Shown here in pieces: positions 63,535-64,000 of a stretch of 64,000 bases of DNA. The translations under genes were made by a program, and so were the position numbers. The DNA is from Hyphomicrobiales bacterium (GTDB lineage: Bacteria > Pseudomonadota > Alphaproteobacteria > Rhizobiales > Aestuariivirgaceae), in NCBI GenBank assembly GCA_016710435.1, contig JADJVV010000001.1, positions 952,501 through 1,016,500 on the forward strand, in the 5' to 3' direction. Numbering within the stretch: the stretch's first letter is position 1; each line of letters begins with the position of its first letter. The notes beneath the pieces were generated by a model. That model did not search any database. It saw only the letters and a program-made list of their open reading frames with translations, and had not been told where the DNA came from.

Positions 63535-64000
63535 ATGCGTTATTCCTCGACTGTCTCCCGCCTGGAACACCTGGGCTCGGCCAAATGGGCCATTCACATT
63601 GCCGGGCGCATGCGCGCCGCCAAGGGTGACAAACTCATCTTCCTGTCCATCGGCGAACCCGACCTGCCGCCACCCACCGCAATCATCGACGTGGCCGACC
63701 GCCAGATGCGCGCAGGGCGCCTGCGCTACTCGGCAGGGCGCGGCGACCTTTCCGTGCGCGAGGCTCTCGCCCGCTACTACACCCGGCAGACGGGCCGTCC
63801 CATCAACGCCGACCAGTTCCTTTTCTTGCCGGGCACCCAGGCGGCACTCGCCTGCACCTTCACCGCCATCATTGAACCAGGCGATGAGGTGCTGCTGCTC
63901 GATCCCTACTACGCCACCTATGAAGCGGTGGTGACGGCCCCGGGCGGCGTGCCCGTGCCCGTGCCGCTGGACCCCGACCGCGGCTTCCATCCCGACATCG
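63535..64000 (+). CDS. PLP-dependent aminotransferase, AruH-like (truncated by window end)
   Basis: The first 155 codons of a class I aminotransferase. It opens MRYSSTVSRLEHLGSAKWAIH and has FLSIGEPDLPPP, RYSAGRGDLSVREALARYYTRQTG, the FLFLPGTQAALACTF block (cofactor-phosphate loop) and GDEVLLLDPYYATYEAVV. The MRYS opening, the TQAAL-type block and the YYATYEAV segment recall Pseudomonas AruH, arginine:pyruvate transaminase, which makes 2-ketoarginine. The PLP lysine lies outside the window. It stands 152 bases after aas. Confidence 0.75.
   Translation, partial: MRYSSTVSRLEHLGSAKWAIHIAGRMRAAKGDKLIFLSIGEPDLPPPTAIIDVADRQMRAGRLRYSAGRGDLSVREALARYYTRQTGRPINADQFLFLPGTQAALACTFTAIIEPGDEVLLLDPYYATYEAVVTAPGGVPVPVPLDPDRGFHPDI

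Overview
The window is GC-rich, densely coded chromosomal DNA from an alphaproteobacterium, most likely of the order Hyphomicrobiales (Rhizobiales). Evidence: the aerobic cobaltochelatase genes cobS-cobT beside a J-domain protein and bolA; a DUF4167 protein; the dtd-prfA-prmC and ptsP-lysC-ubiG neighbourhoods; a PhrR-like regulator between lnt and metK; and three exact GGAAC-N16/17-CGTT promoters, the signature of the alphaproteobacterial general stress sigma factor EcfG. The genus cannot be fixed. No tRNA, rRNA, CRISPR array, insertion sequence, phage or plasmid gene was seen; most of the window is core genome.

Layout. 1-7.2 kb: a strong leftward promoter leaving the window, an M23 envelope peptidase, YjbR, ClpB (heat-shock-type promoter) divergent from a formate/nitrite channel (FNR-like box), and DUF4167. 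7.5-17.4 kb: rodZ-like/dtd/prfA/prmC, a host-attachment-family gene with an exact FNR/FixK box, ptsP, lysC, ubiG and a 2-hydroxyacid dehydrogenase. 17.5-30.7 kb: a stress-promoter DUF305 gene, DUF1178/nitrilase/glutaredoxin/ComF, a methyltransferase whose start codon overlaps that of comF, cobT-cobS, J-domain/BolA, CNNM-aroB-aroK, a small membrane protein with xerD, and accA. 30.7-36.8 kb is the most accessory-like part: two orphan Flp pilins, a Met/His-rich multicopper oxidase, a frameshifted alpha/beta hydrolase, an aldolase-like plus PfkB-kinase pair, an LprI-like protein and a PRC-barrel protein.

36.8-47.1 kb is the translation/RNA superoperon on the minus strand: rimP, nusA, ylxR-like, infB, a YcxB-like gene, rbfA, truB, rpsO, pnp. 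Its leader carries an intrinsic terminator just before rimP. Divergent from it is a 61-residue unknown protein whose promoter is covered by two copies of a near-perfect palindrome. 47.6-55.4 kb: TauE/SafE, Nudix, phosphate transporter with its DUF47 partner, trmB, metK (20-bp palindrome upstream), phrR-like, lnt and terB.

55.4-64 kb holds a probable arginine catabolic set: a guanidinobutyrase-like ureohydrolase, a D-arginine-dehydrogenase-like flavoenzyme, a 2-ketoarginine-decarboxylase-like ThDP enzyme, a HAD hydrolase, a three-domain MFS/PlsC/acyl-ACP synthetase, and a truncated aminotransferase resembling arginine:pyruvate transaminase AruH. Together they would feed L- and D-arginine through 2-ketoarginine towards 4-guanidinobutyrate and GABA.
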